The notes below the pieces were generated by a model. The model was not told the DNA's origin. It worked only from the letters and a program-made list of their open reading frames with translations, and did no database searches. DNA of 64,000 nt, taken from contig NZ_JBGCCH010000005.1 in the NCBI RefSeq assembly GCF_041261205.1, positions 186,001-250,000 of the forward strand, read 5' to 3'. Position numbers and translations under genes: made by a program. Positions 62,343-64,000 of this stretch are shown one piece after another. This stretch comes from Catenulispora sp. MAP5-51. Lineage in GTDB: Bacteria > Actinomycetota > Actinomycetes > Streptomycetales > Catenulisporaceae. Position 1 is the first letter of the stretch; every line of letters starts with the position of its first letter.

Positions 62343-63557
62343 GTGCCTCAGACCCAGAGGGCCGTGCGACAAGTCGTGTTCGTCGACGGCGTCCGTACCC
62401 CGTTCGGCAAGGCGGGCCCCAAGGGCGTCTATGCCGAGACCAGGGCGGATGACCTGGTCATCCGCTGCATTCGCGAGCTGCTGCAGCGCAACCCGCAGCT
62501 GCCGGCCGAGCGGGTGGACGACGTGGCCATCGCCGCCACCACCCAGATCGGCGACCAGGGCCTGACCATGGGCCGGGTCGCGGGGCTGCTCGCGGGCCTG
62601 CCCAAGACCGTCCCCGGCTTCTCGATCGACCGCATGTGCGCCGGCGCCATGACCGCCGTGACCACCACCGCCGGCGGCATCGCCTTCGGCGCGTACGACG
62701 TGGTCGTGGCCGGCGGCGTGGAGCACATGGGCCGCCACCCCATGGGCGAGGGCGTGGACCCCAACCCGCGCATCGTCGCCGAGAAGCTGGTCGACCCCTC
62801 GGCGCTGGTCATGGGCTCCACCGCGGAGAACCTGCACGACCGCTACCCGGAGCTGACCAAGGAGCGCTGCGACGCCTTCGCCGCCGCGTCCCAGGAGAAG
62901 TACGCCAAGGCGCTGGCCGCCGGCAAGTTCCAGGACGTCCTGGTCCCGATGTCGGCCCGGCACGCGGAGAAGGGCTACGCCCTGGTCACCGCGGACGAGC
63001 CGCCGCGCCCCGGCACCACCGTGGAGGACCTGGCCGCGCTCAAGACCCCGTTCCGGGTCCGCGGCCGCGTCACCGCGGGCAACGCCGCCGGCCTGAACGA
63101 CGGCGCCACCGCCTGCCTGCTGGCCGCCGAGGACGTCGCCGAGGAGCTGGGCCTGCCGGTCCGCATGCGCCTGGTGTCCTACGCCTACGTCGGCGTCGAG
63201 CCCGAGGTCATGGGCATCGGCCCGGTCCCGGCCACCGAGAAGGCCCTGGCCAAGGCCGGCCTGACCATCGAGGACATCGGCCTGTTCGAGCTGAACGAGG
63301 CCTTCGCGGTGCAGGTCGTGGCCTTCCTGGAGCACTTCGGCATCGCCGACGACGACGAGCGCGTGAACCCCTTCGGCGGCGCGATCGCCATGGGCCACCC
63401 GCTGGCCTCCTCCGGCGTGCGGCTGATGACCCAGCTGGCGCAGCACTTCGAGGAGCACCCCGAGGTCCGCTACGGCCTCACCTCGATGTGCGTGGGCATC
63501 GGCATGGGCGGAACGGTCATCTGGGAGAACCCGCACTGGACTGGAGAGAGCAAGTGA
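62343..63557 (+). CDS. Acetyl-CoA acyltransferase (thiolase)
   Basis: 404 residues. Catalytic Cys99 in S-I-D-R-M-C-A-G-A-M, His in A-M-G-H-P-L-A-S-S-G, and second Cys in S-M-C-V-G-I-G-M-G. It cleaves 3-ketoacyl-CoA in beta-oxidation. GTG 62343 has GGAGGAGAG upstream. Its TGA overlaps the GTG of the next gene (GTGA at 63554-63557), so the two subunits of the complex are coupled. Confidence 0.93.
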   Translation: MPQTQRAVRQVVFVDGVRTPFGKAGPKGVYAETRADDLVIRCIRELLQRNPQLPAERVDDVAIAATTQIGDQGLTMGRVAGLLAGLPKTVPGFSIDRMCAGAMTAVTTTAGGIAFGAYDVVVAGGVEHMGRHPMGEGVDPNPRIVAEKLVDPSALVMGSTAENLHDRYPELTKERCDAFAAASQEKYAKALAAGKFQDVLVPMSARHAEKGYALVTADEPPRPGTTVEDLAALKTPFRVRGRVTAGNAAGLNDGATACLLAAEDVAEELGLPVRMRLVSYAYVGVEPEVMGIGPVPATEKALAKAGLTIEDIGLFELNEAFAVQVVAFLEHFGIADDDERVNPFGGAIAMGHPLASSGVRLMTQLAQHFEEHPEVRYGLTSMCVGIGMGGTVIWENPHWTGESK

Positions 63558-64000
63558 GCCAGGACCTTACAGCTCTGGCGACAGAGCTCTTCCCCGACGA
63601 GGTCGTCACCAAGGCCCCGGTCCAGTTCTTCGACCTGCCCGGGCACTCCGGCAAGTTCGCGCTGATCACGCTGGACAACGGCTTCGACCACACCAAGCCG
63701 AACACCTTCGGCCCCGGCGGTCTGGTGCAGCTGGGTCAGGCCATTGACACGGTCGAGGCGGCCGCGTCGCGCGGCGAGATCGTCGGCGTCGGCGTCACCG
63801 GCAAGCCGTTCATCTTCGCGGTCGGCGCCGACCTCAAGGGCGTCGAGGTCGTGAAGAACCGCGAGCAGGCCCTGGCCATCGCGCAGGCCGGCCACGACAC
63901 CTTCAAGCGCCTGAGCGCGCTGCCGGTGCCCTCCTTCGCGTTCGTCAACGGCGCGGCCATGGGCGGCGGCGTCGAGGTGGCGCTGGCGTGCACCTACCGC
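63554..64000 (+). CDS. FadB-like 3-hydroxyacyl-CoA dehydrogenase/enoyl-CoA hydratase, 5' part
   Basis: 149 codons to the right edge, continuing beyond. The crotonase fold is visible: F-A-V-G-A-D-L-K-G (first oxyanion block) and F-V-N-G-A-A-M-G-G-G-V-E (second block). The dehydrogenase half is outside the window. With the preceding thiolase it should form the multifunctional beta-oxidation complex. GTG 63554 is coupled to the thiolase stop. Confidence 0.85.
   Translation, partial: MSQDLTALATELFPDEVVTKAPVQFFDLPGHSGKFALITLDNGFDHTKPNTFGPGGLVQLGQAIDTVEAAASRGEIVGVGVTGKPFIFAVGADLKGVEVVKNREQALAIAQAGHDTFKRLSALPVPSFAFVNGAAMGGGVEVALACTYR

Overview
The window is very GC-rich DNA (strong G/C at third codon positions, many GTG starts) from an actinomycete of the Streptomyces/Catenulispora type. 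Supporting markers are DUF3145 and DUF3000 proteins, a PucR-type regulator beside fabD-fabH-acpP-fabF, the gram-positive haem branch (hemE, hemY/cgoX, hemQ), a SAV_915-family protein, and the gene order hemE / DUF3000 / response regulator / RNase D / thiolase / fadB-like that I recall from Streptomyces. Placing it in Catenulisporales is inference only. I saw no rRNA, tRNA, insertion sequence, prophage or CRISPR array.

Layout. 0-12.5 kb is mixed metabolism and transport: a DinB-like fragment, a 2-hydroxyacid dehydrogenase, a secreted SGNH esterase, an MMPL exporter with a divergent TetR regulator, DUF3145, a nitrilase-family hydrolase with a divergent LysR, an alpha/beta hydrolase, an ArsR-like regulator, a TPR protein and a GH130-like protein. 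12.5-19.2 kb (minus strand) is the type II fatty acid synthase operon with its PucR/FasR-type regulator and an acyl-CoA carboxylase beta subunit. Its FabD carries an extra C-terminal domain that looks like a biotin carrier lacking the biotin lysine. 19.4-27.6 kb holds an S-adenosylhomocysteinase-like protein with a repetitive insert and an envelope group: two membrane-anchored, repeat-rich peptidoglycan-binding proteins, an MprF-like lipid aminoacyltransferase and a YhhN/lysoplasmalogenase-like protein. 27.6-30.8 kb is leuS, preceded by a Leu-Leu-Leu leader peptide and an intrinsic terminator.

30.8-36.7 kb has a hypothetical protein, an MFS exporter with a divergent LysR, DegV, a Rid-family protein, and an unusual secreted protein with 20 Cys-Cys pairs and a C-terminal LAFTG sorting signal. 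36.8-52.6 kb is a potassium-homeostasis region: kdpDE, kdpFABC with an extra 29-residue membrane peptide, a KimA-type transporter and a second KdpE-like regulator. A SAV_915 / small Cys-acidic / LysA-like overlapping gene set and an amidohydrolase lie within it. An 11-bp-spaced direct repeat of TTTGC-like half-sites occurs before kdpDE, kdpFABC, the KimA gene and the second regulator, so the region may be one regulon. 52.6-53.9 kb holds small membrane and lipoprotein genes and a decayed SMI1/KNR4-like gene. 54-64 kb holds the haem genes, DUF3000, an atypical LuxR-type response regulator, RNase D, an HxlR/azoreductase pair, a thiolase and the start of a fadB-like gene running off the right edge.

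Most novel signals: the Cys-pair surface protein, the FabD carrier-like fusion, the shared KdpE-like box with a duplicated response regulator, the leuS leader, a start codon placed in a hairpin loop (GH130 gene), and the paired repeat-rich envelope proteins.
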